DNA of 64,000 nt from HK1 sp965220535 (lineage in GTDB: Bacteria > Pseudomonadota > Gammaproteobacteria > HK1), in NCBI GenBank assembly GCA_965220535.1, contig OZ244833.1:744001-808000 (forward strand). Reading direction: 5' to 3'. The translations under genes were made by a program, and so were the position numbers. Numbering within the stretch: the first letter of the stretch is position 1; each line of letters starts with the position of its first letter. The notes below the pieces were generated by a model. The model ran no database searches and was not told the origin of the DNA. It saw only the letters and a list, made by a program, of their open reading frames with translations. Of the stretch, positions 26,116 to 35,502 are shown piece by piece.

Positions 26116-26910
26116 ATGGATCCGATTGACCGCCGGCTGCCGGAATATGCGTCTATCGCTGCGCTCGTCGAGAGCGCCGGACTCAAGGTGCGAGGGGCCT
26201 TTCATCCGCTCGTCGGCGATGCGGTCCCCCCTTTTTCCGATGGACAAGCGGTTGCCACCCTCTTCCTGATCGGCAACGAAGGCCCGGGGATGTGGCCGGT
26301 CTTCGCGGCCTCGGAGGAAGCGAGGGATCGTCGAGCGCATCCCCTCGATCGTTTCAGTCGCCGGGTCCTTTCGAATATCGCCGCTCGGCTCGAAGCCGAG
26401 GCCTATTTCCCCTTCGACGGCCCCCCTTGGCTACCCTTCCTAAGTTGGGCCAAAAAAGCGGGAGCCCTAGCGGGACCCTTGTCCCCCTCCCCCATCGGCC
26501 CCTTGATACACCCGGTCTTCGGTCTATGGCATGCCTTTCGCGGGGCCTTGGCCTTCGACCGACATATCGAGTTGCCGGTCGCCGAATGCGAGGCTTCGGC
26601 CGCAGCGGCCGCCGACGACGACACCGGCCCTTGCCGCCGCTGCCTCGAAAAGCCATGCCTTCGCGCCTGCCCCGTCGAGGCTTTCGCCGCCGGTGGATAC
26701 GATGTGGATCGATGCACGATGCATCTTCGCCGCGATGCCGGCAGCGCCTGCGTACGATCGGGATGTCTTGCCCGTCGCGCCTGCCCCGTCGGACAAGCCT
26801 TCGCCTACTCGAAACCGCAATCCGAATTCCATACCCGGGCTTTTTTGGCGGCAAGAGCGGCCGAAAAAGATCGACAAGTCGATATCGGCGGCGAAGGAAG
26901 ACGAGGGTGA
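26116..26910 (+). CDS. 4Fe-4S dicluster-like iron-sulfur protein
   Basis: A 264-residue protein whose C-terminal half has two cysteine groups, CRRCLEKPCLRACP and CVRSGCLARRACP, consistent with two [4Fe-4S] clusters. The N-terminal 170 residues match the alpha/beta scaffold seen in ferredoxin-like proteins related to epoxyqueuosine reductase, but nothing else suggests that reaction. GAGG precedes the ATG at 26116 by about 11 nt. Earlier ATGs at 26053 and 26086 are in frame. Its place before the aor genes suggests an electron-transfer role. Confidence 0.7.
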   Translation: MDPIDRRLPEYASIAALVESAGLKVRGAFHPLVGDAVPPFSDGQAVATLFLIGNEGPGMWPVFAASEEARDRRAHPLDRFSRRVLSNIAARLEAEAYFPFDGPPWLPFLSWAKKAGALAGPLSPSPIGPLIHPVFGLWHAFRGALAFDRHIELPVAECEASAAAAADDDTGPCRRCLEKPCLRACPVEAFAAGGYDVDRCTMHLRRDAGSACVRSGCLARRACPVGQAFAYSKPQSEFHTRAFLAARAAEKDRQVDIGGEGRRG

Positions 26911-27094
26911 AAACCGAGACGGACGCTCCCTTCGAGGGCTCCGAGGGAGCGAAAACGCAGCCCGATACCGGCGCCGACGCCTTGCGCGATCTCGCTTTCG
27001 ACAACCCCTCTTTCGAAATTCCTGTACGATGCACTCGTTTGCCGGGAAGATCTTGTATGATGATGACGGGGCGAGGGCATCGGAGGCAAGGGTA

Positions 27095-27346
27095 TTGAAA
27101 GTAACGGTAAAGCTCTTCGCCTCGCTGGGCCACTACCTGCCGCAAGGCGCCAAGCGCAACCAAATCGAGATGGAATATCCACTCGACACCACCTTGGCGG
27201 AACTCGTGGAGAGCCTCAACTTACCCGAAGAACTCGTTCATCTCGTGCTCATCGACGGAGTGTTCATCCCGCCCAAGGAGCGCATGGCGCGAATCCTGAA
27301 CGAAGGCGAAGAGATCGCGATCTTCCCGCCGATCGCCGGTGGCTAG
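27095..27346 (+). CDS. MoaD/ThiS-family ubiquitin-like protein (AorD-like)
   Basis: An 83-residue beta-grasp protein that ends in the di-glycine needed for adenylation and sulfur transfer (PPIAGG). VKLFASLGHYLP at the N terminus is MoaD-like. I choose TTG at 27095 because GGAGG lies 8 nt upstream and the N terminus then aligns with MoaD. An ATG at 27029 is in frame but would add 22 odd residues. MoaD paralogues accompany tungsten/molybdenum aldehyde oxidoreductase genes, which follow here, so it probably supplies dithiolene sulfur for their pterin. Confidence 0.82.
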   Translation: MKVTVKLFASLGHYLPQGAKRNQIEMEYPLDTTLAELVESLNLPEELVHLVLIDGVFIPPKERMARILNEGEEIAIFPPIAGG

Positions 27347-27626
27347 ACCTCTTTTCGCTCAAAGCGAGCCGATCTCGAACGACCGGAAACGAAAAGACGC
27401 GATCGAATCCGAAGGAGGCTTTGAAAAATTCACGGATGGCCGTTAACCTGCCACAATCGACGACCATCGCTCGTTATCGATGCCCCGAAGGACCACCCGG
27501 TTCTCTTCTTGAAGCGCCGTTCGAAGCCTACGCTTACAAGGAGAACCGAAAGAGGATCTCGACGATAAGATAGATAAAAAGTCGCAGATCAATCGCTTGG
27601 CCTGATCGATAAGAGGAGATCGATCC

Positions 27627-28112
27627 ATGCAAAGAGCTCTCAAACTGGAACCGGAAAAGTGCACCGGATGTATGCAGTGCGAATTGGCATGCTCATACGA
27701 AAACGAGGGTGTCTTCAATCCTTCCAAATCGCGCATTCGCGTATTCACGTTTCACTATGAAGGGCGCTTCGCCCCCTACACCTGCACTCAATGCGACGAG
27801 GCCTGGTGCATGCACGCATGCCCGGTCGACGCGATCGTGCTCAATCGGGAACTCGGAACGAAAGACGTACTCGCCGATACCTGCGTCGGTTGCAAGGTCT
27901 GCACCATCGCCTGCCCCTTCGGGACGGTGAACTACGACGTGGACACCGGCAAGGTCATCAAATGCGATCTTTGCGGCGGCGATCCCGCTTGCGCCAAAGC
28001 CTGTCCGACCGATGCCATCACTTGGGTGGACGTCGAGCAGCACGGCTTGGATCGGATGCGGGCTTGGGCGGCGCAGGGCGTGGACCCCGCTCGTCCGCGG
28101 CCGGAAGCCTGA
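27627..28112 (+). CDS. aorA: Aldehyde oxidoreductase electron-transfer subunit AorA (polyferredoxin)
   Basis: A 161-residue protein with 16 cysteines in four cluster-binding groups: CTGCMQCELAC, CTQCDEAWCMHACP, CVGCKVCTIACP and CDLCGGDPACAKACP. This predicts four [4Fe-4S] centres. The gene precedes aorB and aorC in the order known for the Aromatoleum-type AOR, where AorA shuttles electrons between the tungsten and flavin subunits. GAGGAG is 8 nt before the ATG. It is cytoplasmic, with no signal peptide. Confidence 0.9.
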   Translation: MQRALKLEPEKCTGCMQCELACSYENEGVFNPSKSRIRVFTFHYEGRFAPYTCTQCDEAWCMHACPVDAIVLNRELGTKDVLADTCVGCKVCTIACPFGTVNYDVDTGKVIKCDLCGGDPACAKACPTDAITWVDVEQHGLDRMRAWAAQGVDPARPRPEA

Positions 28113-28157
28113 ACTCGAAACTCAGCCAATCGAATAAAACAAGAGGAGGGCACAGCC

Positions 28158-30008
28158 ATGGGCTGGACCAGAAAAATCCTGCGAGTGGACTTGGAAAGTC
28201 GCACTTGCAATGAAGAGCCCCTCAATATGGAGTGGGCAAACGACTATTTGGGGCAGCGCGGACTCGCCTCCAAATATCTCGCCGAGGAAGTCGACCCGAA
28301 GGTCGACGCCCTTTCCCCGGGCAACAAGATGATCATGGTTACCGGGCCATTGACCGGTACGATGGCCTCGACCGGGGGTCGATATTCCGTGGTCACCAAA
28401 AGCCCGCTGACAGGGGCGATCGCCTGCTCCAATTCCGGCGGATTTATCGGGGCGGAGATCAAAAACGCCGGCTGGGACATGATCATTTTCGAGGGCAAGG
28501 CATCGTCCCCGGTCTATCTCTACCTCGAAAACGACAAAGCGGAGCTGGTTCCGGCCGACGATCTTTGGGGGAAATCCGTTTGGGAAACGGATGCGTTGCT
28601 GCACGGCAAGCACCAAGATCCGAAGATTCGGATCGCCTGCGTCGGCCGCTCGGCCGAGGCCGGATGCCTTTATGCGTCGATCGTCAACGACCTCCACCGC
28701 GCCGCCGGACGCTCCGGCGTCGGCACCGTCATGGCTTCCAAGAATCTCAAAGCGGTCGCGGTGCGAGGCACGAAGGGAGTCGCGGGCATCAAAGACCCCA
28801 AACGCTTCATGCAATCGACCGAAGACGGCAAGAAAGTGCTCAAAGAGCATGCGGTGACCGGTCAGGGACTTCCGGCCTTCGGAACCCAAGTGCTGATGAA
28901 TATCATCAACGAAGTCGGGGCGATGCCCACGCGCAATATGAAGGACGTGAAATTCGAGGGGGCGCATAAAATCTCGGCCGAAGCGATGGCCGAGAAACGA
29001 GAAAGCGACAACCGGGCCAACTTGGTCACCAATGCCGCCTGCTTCGGCTGCACCATCGCTTGCGGGCGAATCTCGGTGATGGATCAAGGCCATTTCACGA
29101 TCGAGAACAAGCCGCAGTACTGGGGGGCATCGGGCGGACTCGAGTACGAGGCCGCATGGGCCTTGGGCTCGGATACCGGAATCGATGATCTCGATACCCT
29201 CACCTACGCCAACTACCTCTGCAACGAAGACGGCATGGACCCGATTTCCTTCGGAGCCACGGTGGCGGCGGCGATGGAGCTTTACGAAACCGGGGTGATC
29301 GACGATACGATCACCGACGGCGTGAAGTTCAACTTCGGCTCCTCCGAGGCCTTGGCGAAGGCGGCGGAGATGGTCGCTGTCGGAGAGGGCTTCGGCAAGG
29401 ATCTGGGCTTGGGCTCGAAGCGTCTGTGCGAAAAATACGGGCGTCCCGAGCTCTCGATGACCGTCAAGGGGCAGGAGTTCCCGGCTTACGACCCGCGCGG
29501 CATCCAGGGCATGGGCCTTTCTTACGCCACATCGAACCGCGGCGCCTGTCATCTGCGCGGCTATACCGTCAGCGCCGAGGTCTTGGGGCTACCGGAAAAG
29601 CACGATCCTCTGGCCACCGAGGGCAAGGCGGAGCTGGTCAAAGTCTTTCAGGATTTGACGGCGGCGGTGGATTCATCGGGTCTTTGCGTCTTTACCACCT
29701 TCGCTTGGTCGCCCGATGATATCGCCCCGCAGATCGACGCCGCCTGCGATGGCGAGTGGACCGCGGCGCGCCTGATGGAAGTCGGCGAGAGGATTTGGAA
29801 TCTGGAGCGGCGCTTCAACAACCAAGCCGGATTCACCAGTGCCGACGATACCCTCCCCCCGCGCTTCTTCGAGGAGGGGGCGAACACCGGTCCCGCCGAG
29901 GGCAAAACCACCCGCTTGGCCGAAATGCTGCCCGAGTATTACGACCTCCGCGGCTGGACGCCGGAGGGAGTGCCTTCCAACGAAACGCTGCAGCGTCTCA
30001 AACTCTAA
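28158..30008 (+). CDS. aorB: Tungsten-containing aldehyde:ferredoxin oxidoreductase, AorB
   Basis: A 616-residue AOR-family enzyme that oxidises aldehydes to acids, or reduces acids at low potential. The N-terminal domain starts with RKILRVDLESRTC. The [4Fe-4S] cluster ligands are Cys295, Cys298 and Cys302 (CFGCTIACGR) with Cys510 (GLCVF). Pterin-binding stretches such as GVGTVMASKNLKAVAVRG and GIQGMGLSYATSNRGACHL are intact. GAGGAGG is 8 nt before the ATG. The substrate range in this family is wide, so the aldehyde cannot be named. Confidence 0.95.
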   Translation: MGWTRKILRVDLESRTCNEEPLNMEWANDYLGQRGLASKYLAEEVDPKVDALSPGNKMIMVTGPLTGTMASTGGRYSVVTKSPLTGAIACSNSGGFIGAEIKNAGWDMIIFEGKASSPVYLYLENDKAELVPADDLWGKSVWETDALLHGKHQDPKIRIACVGRSAEAGCLYASIVNDLHRAAGRSGVGTVMASKNLKAVAVRGTKGVAGIKDPKRFMQSTEDGKKVLKEHAVTGQGLPAFGTQVLMNIINEVGAMPTRNMKDVKFEGAHKISAEAMAEKRESDNRANLVTNAACFGCTIACGRISVMDQGHFTIENKPQYWGASGGLEYEAAWALGSDTGIDDLDTLTYANYLCNEDGMDPISFGATVAAAMELYETGVIDDTITDGVKFNFGSSEALAKAAEMVAVGEGFGKDLGLGSKRLCEKYGRPELSMTVKGQEFPAYDPRGIQGMGLSYATSNRGACHLRGYTVSAEVLGLPEKHDPLATEGKAELVKVFQDLTAAVDSSGLCVFTTFAWSPDDIAPQIDAACDGEWTAARLMEVGERIWNLERRFNNQAGFTSADDTLPPRFFEEGANTGPAEGKTTRLAEMLPEYYDLRGWTPEGVPSNETLQRLKL

Positions 30009-30096
30009 GGTCTCGTACCGATGGCGGGGCTGCGTCCGCAGCCCCGAAGTATCTGATCTCATCACATCCAATCCACCGACACCGGAGAGACGAACG

Positions 30097-31446
30097 ATGC
30101 GCCACGTGATCATCGGAGCGGGGCCTGCCGGCGTAATCGCCGCCGAAACTTTGAAAAAAACCGACCCCGCGGCCACTGTCACCATCATCGGAGACGAACC
30201 GGAGCCGCCTTATTCCCGCATGGCCATCCCCTACCTGCTGGCGGAAAATATCTCCGAGGAGGGAACGTGGCTACGAAAGAATCAGGGGCACTACGACGAG
30301 CTCGGCATCCGCCTCGTCAGGGATCGAGTCGAATCCCTCGATCGCCAAGCAAAGACCGTCGCCCTTAGAGGCGGGGGAAGCGAATCCTACGACCGCTTGC
30401 TGATCGCCTCCGGTTCGCACCCGCTCAAACCCCCGATCGAGGGCATCGATCAACCGGAAGTGCATCCTTGTTGGACGCTCGAAGACGCCCGCAAGATCAT
30501 TTCCTTGGCGCAACAGGATCAACCGGTTCTGCTGATGGGCGCGGGCTTCATCGGCTGCATCATCTTGGAGGCCTTGGCTCGGCGCGGCGTCGATCTGAGC
30601 GTCGTCGAAATGGGGGACCGTATGGTTCCCAGAATGCTCGACGATACGGCGGGCGGTCATATCAAGCGCTGGTGCGAAAGCAAAGGCATCGCGGTTCATA
30701 CCTCGAATCGGGTCGTGAGCATCGAGCGAACGAAGGGTAAATGGCTGGGTTTCGGCGGCGATTCGAGACTCGTCGCCCGCCTCGATAACGGGGAGACGAT
30801 CGAGGCCTCGTTGATCATCCGCGCGACCGGCGTCGCCCCGAATATCGATTTCCTCGAGGGCTCCGATATCGAAATCGGGAGCGCGAAGGGGATCTTGGTG
30901 GACCGCCGTTTGCGCAGCAACGACGAGAATATCTACGCCGCCGGGGATGTGGCCGAGGGCATCGATTTCTCGACCGGCGAGTACCAAGTGCAGGCCATCC
31001 AACCGACGGCTGCGGATCACGGTCGCATCGCCGCCCTCAATATGAGCGGAAGAGAAACCCTCCATCAAGGCAGCGTCAATATGAACGTGCTCGATACCGT
31101 CGGGCTGGTCTCTTGCTCTTTCGGCCAATGGATGGGGGTCGAGGGCGGCAGCGAGGCAAGCTTGAACGCTCCCGAGCAATATCGCTATATCAACCTGCAA
31201 TTCGAGGACGATGTCTTGGTCGGGGCCAGCCTGCAATTCAAGGTCAAGGACAACGACCTCCCCAGCCCCGTCGGACAACACGGAGTCGGCATATTGCGGG
31301 GCCTGATTCAAAGCCGCCTGCGTCTCGGCAAATGGGTGGATCACCTACGCGAGGATCCCTCGCGTTTCGCCGAGGCCTATGTCGCGCAATCCCAAGCGAT
31401 CGATGCCAATACCCGGGTCTTTGCCCTCGACCCTCTTCGGCACTGA
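30097..31446 (+). CDS. aorC: FAD-dependent NADH oxidoreductase subunit AorC
   Basis: A 449-residue pyridine nucleotide-disulfide-type oxidoreductase without a redox cysteine pair. It has an N-terminal FAD site VIIGAGPAGVIAAE, an NAD site LLMGAGFIGCIILEAL and the C-terminal FAD motif NIYAAGDVAEG. In Aromatoleum-type AOR this subunit passes electrons to NAD+, and the gene order here supports that. The start at 30097 has GGAGAG 10 nt upstream. Earlier in-frame codons lie in the 88-bp gap after aorB. Confidence 0.9.
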   Translation: MRHVIIGAGPAGVIAAETLKKTDPAATVTIIGDEPEPPYSRMAIPYLLAENISEEGTWLRKNQGHYDELGIRLVRDRVESLDRQAKTVALRGGGSESYDRLLIASGSHPLKPPIEGIDQPEVHPCWTLEDARKIISLAQQDQPVLLMGAGFIGCIILEALARRGVDLSVVEMGDRMVPRMLDDTAGGHIKRWCESKGIAVHTSNRVVSIERTKGKWLGFGGDSRLVARLDNGETIEASLIIRATGVAPNIDFLEGSDIEIGSAKGILVDRRLRSNDENIYAAGDVAEGIDFSTGEYQVQAIQPTAADHGRIAALNMSGRETLHQGSVNMNVLDTVGLVSCSFGQWMGVEGGSEASLNAPEQYRYINLQFEDDVLVGASLQFKVKDNDLPSPVGQHGVGILRGLIQSRLRLGKWVDHLREDPSRFAEAYVAQSQAIDANTRVFALDPLRH

Positions 31447-31569
31447 TCCGGCGCCGGCTAAGGAAGGCGCAGCGGCGAAAAAGGGCGCAAAAGGGTATCC
31501 GCCTTGCATTCGGCCATGCATTCGGCCATCCGAGCGCTCGGCGTATGTGAATGAAAGCGTGAAAACGAC

Positions 31570-31890
31570 ATGAGCGGCGATCCTCGTTTCGCGAACGAGC
31601 CGGTCGTGCTGCGTCGCCGAATGAGCATTTCCCACGGGGAATTCATGCGCTCGCTGATACCGGCTATCGCCCCCGCCACTTTCAAAAAGGATCCCGACGG
31701 GCGTCATATCGAGGTGATCGGAGCGCCGGGCAGGGTCGAGATCCACCTTTCGCCGGAGGGCGAGCGGCGCATCGCTTCGCTTCGCCTGCCGGTCATCGAC
31801 GTTTGCATCACCCTCAGCGACTTCGAATCCGAGGCGAAACGACGCTTTCTTGCCCAGTTCGAGCGCGCCTTCCAACGCGGCGGTGGCTGA
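31570..31890 (+). CDS. Small conserved-looking protein, function unknown
   Basis: A 106-residue soluble protein that I do not recognise. It starts with ATG at 31570 and ends 3 bp before the start of the ligase-like gene. Sequence features: an Arg-rich N terminus (VLRRRMSISHGEFMRSL), a beta-rich middle (IEVIGAPGRVEIHLSPEGE) and a charged helical end (ESEAKRRFLAQFERAF). The close spacing suggests that it works with the downstream protein and perhaps with the aor genes. Confidence 0.65.
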   Translation: MSGDPRFANEPVVLRRRMSISHGEFMRSLIPAIAPATFKKDPDGRHIEVIGAPGRVEIHLSPEGERRIASLRLPVIDVCITLSDFESEAKRRFLAQFERAFQRGGG

Positions 31891-31893
31891 TGG

Positions 31894-32739
31894 ATGACTC
31901 CGAGCGCTGAGGATCCTCCCACCCCCGCAAGCGAAGGCCCCGGCGGCGATCCCGGCTCGGCAAAGGCCCGGATACCGCATCTGCCACCGGCTTTTCATCC
32001 GATCTCCCTCGGGGGCATCGGCAGCGTCATCGACGAGGCGCTGGCAAGATCCGCCGAGGGTGCCGAGGAAGGGACGCTGATCGTCGCCGAAGAGCAAAGC
32101 GCTGCCCGCACTCGTCGGGGGCGACACTGGCAGGGCGATGCCGGGAATCTTCACCTCGCTCTCGTCATTCGTCCCGACTATCCGAACGAGGAGGCTTGGC
32201 AGCTCGTCTATGTCAACGTCTTGGCCGCCGGCAGCGCCATCGCGGAGATGGTCTCGCCGATGACCGGACTGCGTTTCGCTTGGCCCAATCGCCTGCTCAT
32301 CAACGATCTGCTCGCCGCCCGCGTCGATATGACAAGCAACGATCCGAGTCGCGACCCCCATCCCGATCTGATTCTCGGACTCAGCGTCAATATCGCCTCC
32401 CATCCTCCCCAGCCGGAGCCGGAGAGATACAACTCGATCCACGCCTGCGGGGCCTTCGATATCGCTTCGAACGACATGCTCGAAGCCTACGCCGGCCACT
32501 TCCTGTCATGGTCGTCCCGCTGGGCCGACGAGGGCTTCGCCCCGATCCGCCGGGCCTTTCGCATCCGTATGCAAGACTTGGGCCAACAAAGGGAACTGCG
32601 GCTTCCGAGCGGCGAGACGATCCGGGATCGTATCGAGGATATCGACGAAAACGGGAGCCTGATCACAAGCGGCCGCAATATCGGAGCGGGCGAATACTTC
32701 GGCCTCGATGCCAAGGGAAACGATAGACCGAACCCATAA
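31894..32739 (+). CDS. Biotin/lipoate protein ligase-like protein
   Basis: A 281-residue protein related to biotin/lipoate ligases. EEQSAARTRRGRHWQGDAG corresponds to the biotin-binding GRGRRGR-type loop, and GNLHLALVIRP and LIINDLLAARVD-like strands follow. The C-terminal 80 residues form an extra domain not found in BirA, and no DNA-binding domain is present. The first 30 residues are Pro/Gly-rich. It may attach a cofactor to a protein made elsewhere. A role in the aor pathway is inferred only from position. Confidence 0.72.
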   Translation: MTPSAEDPPTPASEGPGGDPGSAKARIPHLPPAFHPISLGGIGSVIDEALARSAEGAEEGTLIVAEEQSAARTRRGRHWQGDAGNLHLALVIRPDYPNEEAWQLVYVNVLAAGSAIAEMVSPMTGLRFAWPNRLLINDLLAARVDMTSNDPSRDPHPDLILGLSVNIASHPPQPEPERYNSIHACGAFDIASNDMLEAYAGHFLSWSSRWADEGFAPIRRAFRIRMQDLGQQRELRLPSGETIRDRIEDIDENGSLITSGRNIGAGEYFGLDAKGNDRPNP

Positions 32740-32977
32740 CCTATAAAAAGCGCGAAACGATCGACTGTCCGAACTCGATTTTTTCGAAGGCCGAAAAGCC
32801 GAGCGCGCACCCGAGGTCCTGAAATATCGATATATCGCCTGACTTTAAAAACGCCCCTTTCCTTTTCCCTTCGCTGTTCGCTTCCTTCTCCCGGCCGCTA
32901 CCGGGAGAAGGATCATGCATCGCTCGACTCCTCTAGGGTCGCCACGTAGGGTCGCAGCGAAGAAGCGCTTCGATATA

Positions 32978-33679
32978 TCAACTCGATCCGGGGAATAGCG
33001 TCGTCCTGACACTATCCCACCAAGACTCCCCGATCGCTTCGAGTTTGATATTCCTGAACTGCACCCTTCCGTCTTTGAATCGCTGCAAGGCGATATGGCC
33101 TTCTCGGTGGGTGCTATCGTTCAAAGAGGCGGTTTCGACCCCGTTGACGCTCACTTTGATGAGATCGCCCTCGGCATGAATATCCATTCGACTCCAGCGA
33201 CCGGCGGTATTGACGCGCACGCTCGGTTTTTTATGGGTCACGATCGCGCCGGTACGAAAATCCTGATTATCGTGATCGTCCCAGATATTGAGCTCGTAGC
33301 ACTCGAGCGGGGAGATCTTCTCGGGGGAGGTGCAGCGAACCAAAACCCCGCTGTTGACAAAACTGCCGACATGGAACTCAAGCGACAAGGTGAAATCGCC
33401 GTAGCGGCCTTGGCTGATCAGCAAGGTATCGGCAGTGGAATCCGATACGATTATTCCATCCTCGACTCTCCAGCTACCCTCGACGCTTTGCGTCCAGCCA
33501 TCGAGCGTGGCGCCGTCGAAAAATGGCCGATCCGATAAAATATCGTCGAGACCGGCGGCAAAGCCGGTGCCGAAAAGCCCTCCTCGGTCGGCCCCGGTAT
33601 CAAGACTCTGACAACCGGAAAGCATCGCCAAGAGAACGAGAGTCAACGACTGAACGATCAGCCTACCGCATTTCGCCAT
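32978..33679 (-). CDS. DUF1080 (3-keto-disaccharide hydrolase-like) lipoprotein
   Basis: A 233-residue precursor with a lipoprotein signal (LVLLAMLSGCQSL; lipid-modified Cys after LSG). A concanavalin-like DUF1080 domain follows, with FDGATLDGW, GSWRVEDGIIVSDS, GDFTLSLEFHV and WSRMDIHAEGDLIKV. This fold includes 3-keto-glycoside hydrolases and binds carbohydrates outside the cytoplasm. AGGAG lies 7 nt before the ATG at 33679. The frame stays open upstream and encodes another hydrophobic helix (see findings). The gene stands alone. Confidence 0.87.
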   Translation of the reverse strand: MAKCGRLIVQSLTLVLLAMLSGCQSLDTGADRGGLFGTGFAAGLDDILSDRPFFDGATLDGWTQSVEGSWRVEDGIIVSDSTADTLLISQGRYGDFTLSLEFHVGSFVNSGVLVRCTSPEKISPLECYELNIWDDHDNQDFRTGAIVTHKKPSVRVNTAGRWSRMDIHAEGDLIKVSVNGVETASLNDSTHREGHIALQRFKDGRVQFRNIKLEAIGESWWDSVRTTLFPGSS

Positions 33680-33960
33680 CTTTTCGCTCCTATCATATTG
33701 CGAACGATCCATCCATTCGAAAGGCCTAGCCGAGCGACCAAGCGATGAAATGACAATATAGCATATCGAAAGAGCCATCAAGACATTCACGATAAGCGCG
33801 AGAAAGGAATCGAAAGTCGAGGGCATCGCCGGCAAAAAATGGCTCGGATGATTTTTCCGACACCGGAAAAGCGCATCATCGGCGAATCTCGGTTACGCTT
33901 GCAAGCGAACAAACCCATGCTCCCTACCCGACCATCGAAAACCCCGAGGAGATGCTACCG

Positions 33961-35502
33961 ATGAGCGTTCGCAAAAGCGCCAAACGCGCCGAAAAGGGTG
34001 GTCGCTCGGCCCGCCATCGGGCTCGGCTCGATACCCCGGTAGCGATGCTACCCCCGCTGGAACTGGCCCTACCCCGATACGAACCCTTGGACGAGGTAGG
34101 GGTCGAAAAGCTGCACGATGCATCGATGCGCATCTTGGAGGAAATCGGCATCGACTTTCGAGACCCGGAAGCCTTGGAATATTGGAGGCAGGCGCGCGCC
34201 GATATCAAAGGCAATCGCGTACGCATCGATCGAGACCTGCTCTTGGAGCTCGTCTCCTTCGCCCCCGAGCGCTTCGTTCTTTCGGCCCGCAACCCCGAAC
34301 GCGACGTCCCCATCGGGGGACGCTCGATGGCCTTCGTCCCGACCTACGGCTCGCCTTTCGTGCTCGATTTCGACAATCAGCGACGCTATGGCACCCTCGA
34401 TGACTTGCAGGCCTTCCATCGCCTGGCCTGTATGGCTCCCTCCTTGCACCTCACCGGCGGCGTCACCTGCGAGCCGGTTGATGTAGCCGTGCCCAAACGC
34501 CACTTACATATCGTTCGCAGCGCGATCGAAAACTCCGACAAACCCTTCATGGGAGCGACCACCGCCCGCGATCGAGCCGAAGATACCGTCGCCATGGCCA
34601 AGATCGTCTTCGGCGAGGACTTCCTTTCGAAGCACACCGTACTCACGGCGGTTCTGAACTGCAATTCGCCCTTGGTCTGGGATGCGACCATGCTCGATGC
34701 GCTGAAAGTCTATGCCGCCAATAACCAAGCGGTCATCCCCTCGCCTTTCGTGATGGCGGGAGCGAGCACCCCGGCGAGCATGGTCGGGGCGGTGGCCCAG
34801 ATCAACGCCGAAGCCTTGGCCGGAGTCGCCTTCGCCCAGCTGGTGCGAAAAGGCGCACCGGTCATCTACGGGCAGTTCTTGGCGACCGTGGATATGCAAA
34901 GCGGAGCCCCGATGGCCGGGACTCCGGAGATCAGTTTGATGAATTTCATGGTCGGGCAGATGGCCCGGCGCTATCGCTTGCCCTGGCGATCCAGCGGCAT
35001 GACCGCGGGATCGAAGCTGGTGGACGCCCAAGCGGCCTACGAATCGAGCATCACCATGCAATCGGTTTTGCTGGCGGGGGCGAACTATGTCTTCCATTCC
35101 GCCGGCTGGCTCGAAGGCGGACTGATGGCGAGCTTCGCGAAATTCGTGCTCGATGCGGAGCAGATGGAGATGTATCATCGCTTCGGGAGCGGGATTGAAA
35201 TGAGCGATCTCGACGAAGCCATCGCCACCATGCACGAGGTGGGTCCGAGCGGGCATTTTTTGGGCACCGCCCATACCCTAGAGAGATTCCGGACCGCGTT
35301 TTTCGCACCACGGCTTCTTGATAATTCCAGCTTCGAGCAATGGACGGCCGAAGGCGCCCTAGACGCCAATCAAAGAGGATTGCAACGGGCTCGCGAGATG
35401 CTCGAGTCTTTCGAAGCCCCGAAGCTGGACGAGTCGATCGGCGAGGCCCTTCGAGCCTATATCGCCAAGCGCGAGCGAGAACTGCCCGAGGATGTATCCT
35501 GA
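33961..35502 (+). CDS. Trimethylamine methyltransferase (MttB)-family protein, non-pyrrolysine
   Basis: A 513-residue MttB superfamily member. These corrinoid-dependent enzymes move a methyl group from quaternary or tertiary amines, such as glycine betaine, to a corrinoid protein. Family blocks include LHDASMRILEEIGIDF at the N terminus, HLTGGVTCEPVDVAVPKRH and PVIYGQFLATVDMQSGAPM. The frame contains no amber codon, so it is not pyrrolysine-dependent. I prefer the second ATG (33961), 9 nt from GAGGAG, since the first directly abuts that site. No corrinoid protein is encoded nearby. Confidence 0.9.
   Translation: MSVRKSAKRAEKGGRSARHRARLDTPVAMLPPLELALPRYEPLDEVGVEKLHDASMRILEEIGIDFRDPEALEYWRQARADIKGNRVRIDRDLLLELVSFAPERFVLSARNPERDVPIGGRSMAFVPTYGSPFVLDFDNQRRYGTLDDLQAFHRLACMAPSLHLTGGVTCEPVDVAVPKRHLHIVRSAIENSDKPFMGATTARDRAEDTVAMAKIVFGEDFLSKHTVLTAVLNCNSPLVWDATMLDALKVYAANNQAVIPSPFVMAGASTPASMVGAVAQINAEALAGVAFAQLVRKGAPVIYGQFLATVDMQSGAPMAGTPEISLMNFMVGQMARRYRLPWRSSGMTAGSKLVDAQAAYESSITMQSVLLAGANYVFHSAGWLEGGLMASFAKFVLDAEQMEMYHRFGSGIEMSDLDEAIATMHEVGPSGHFLGTAHTLERFRTAFFAPRLLDNSSFEQWTAEGALDANQRGLQRAREMLESFEAPKLDESIGEALRAYIAKRERELPEDVS

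Noticed and set aside
33961..35502. Pyrrolysine-containing MttB
   Set aside because: There is no in-frame TAG, so it belongs to the non-pyrrolysine branch.
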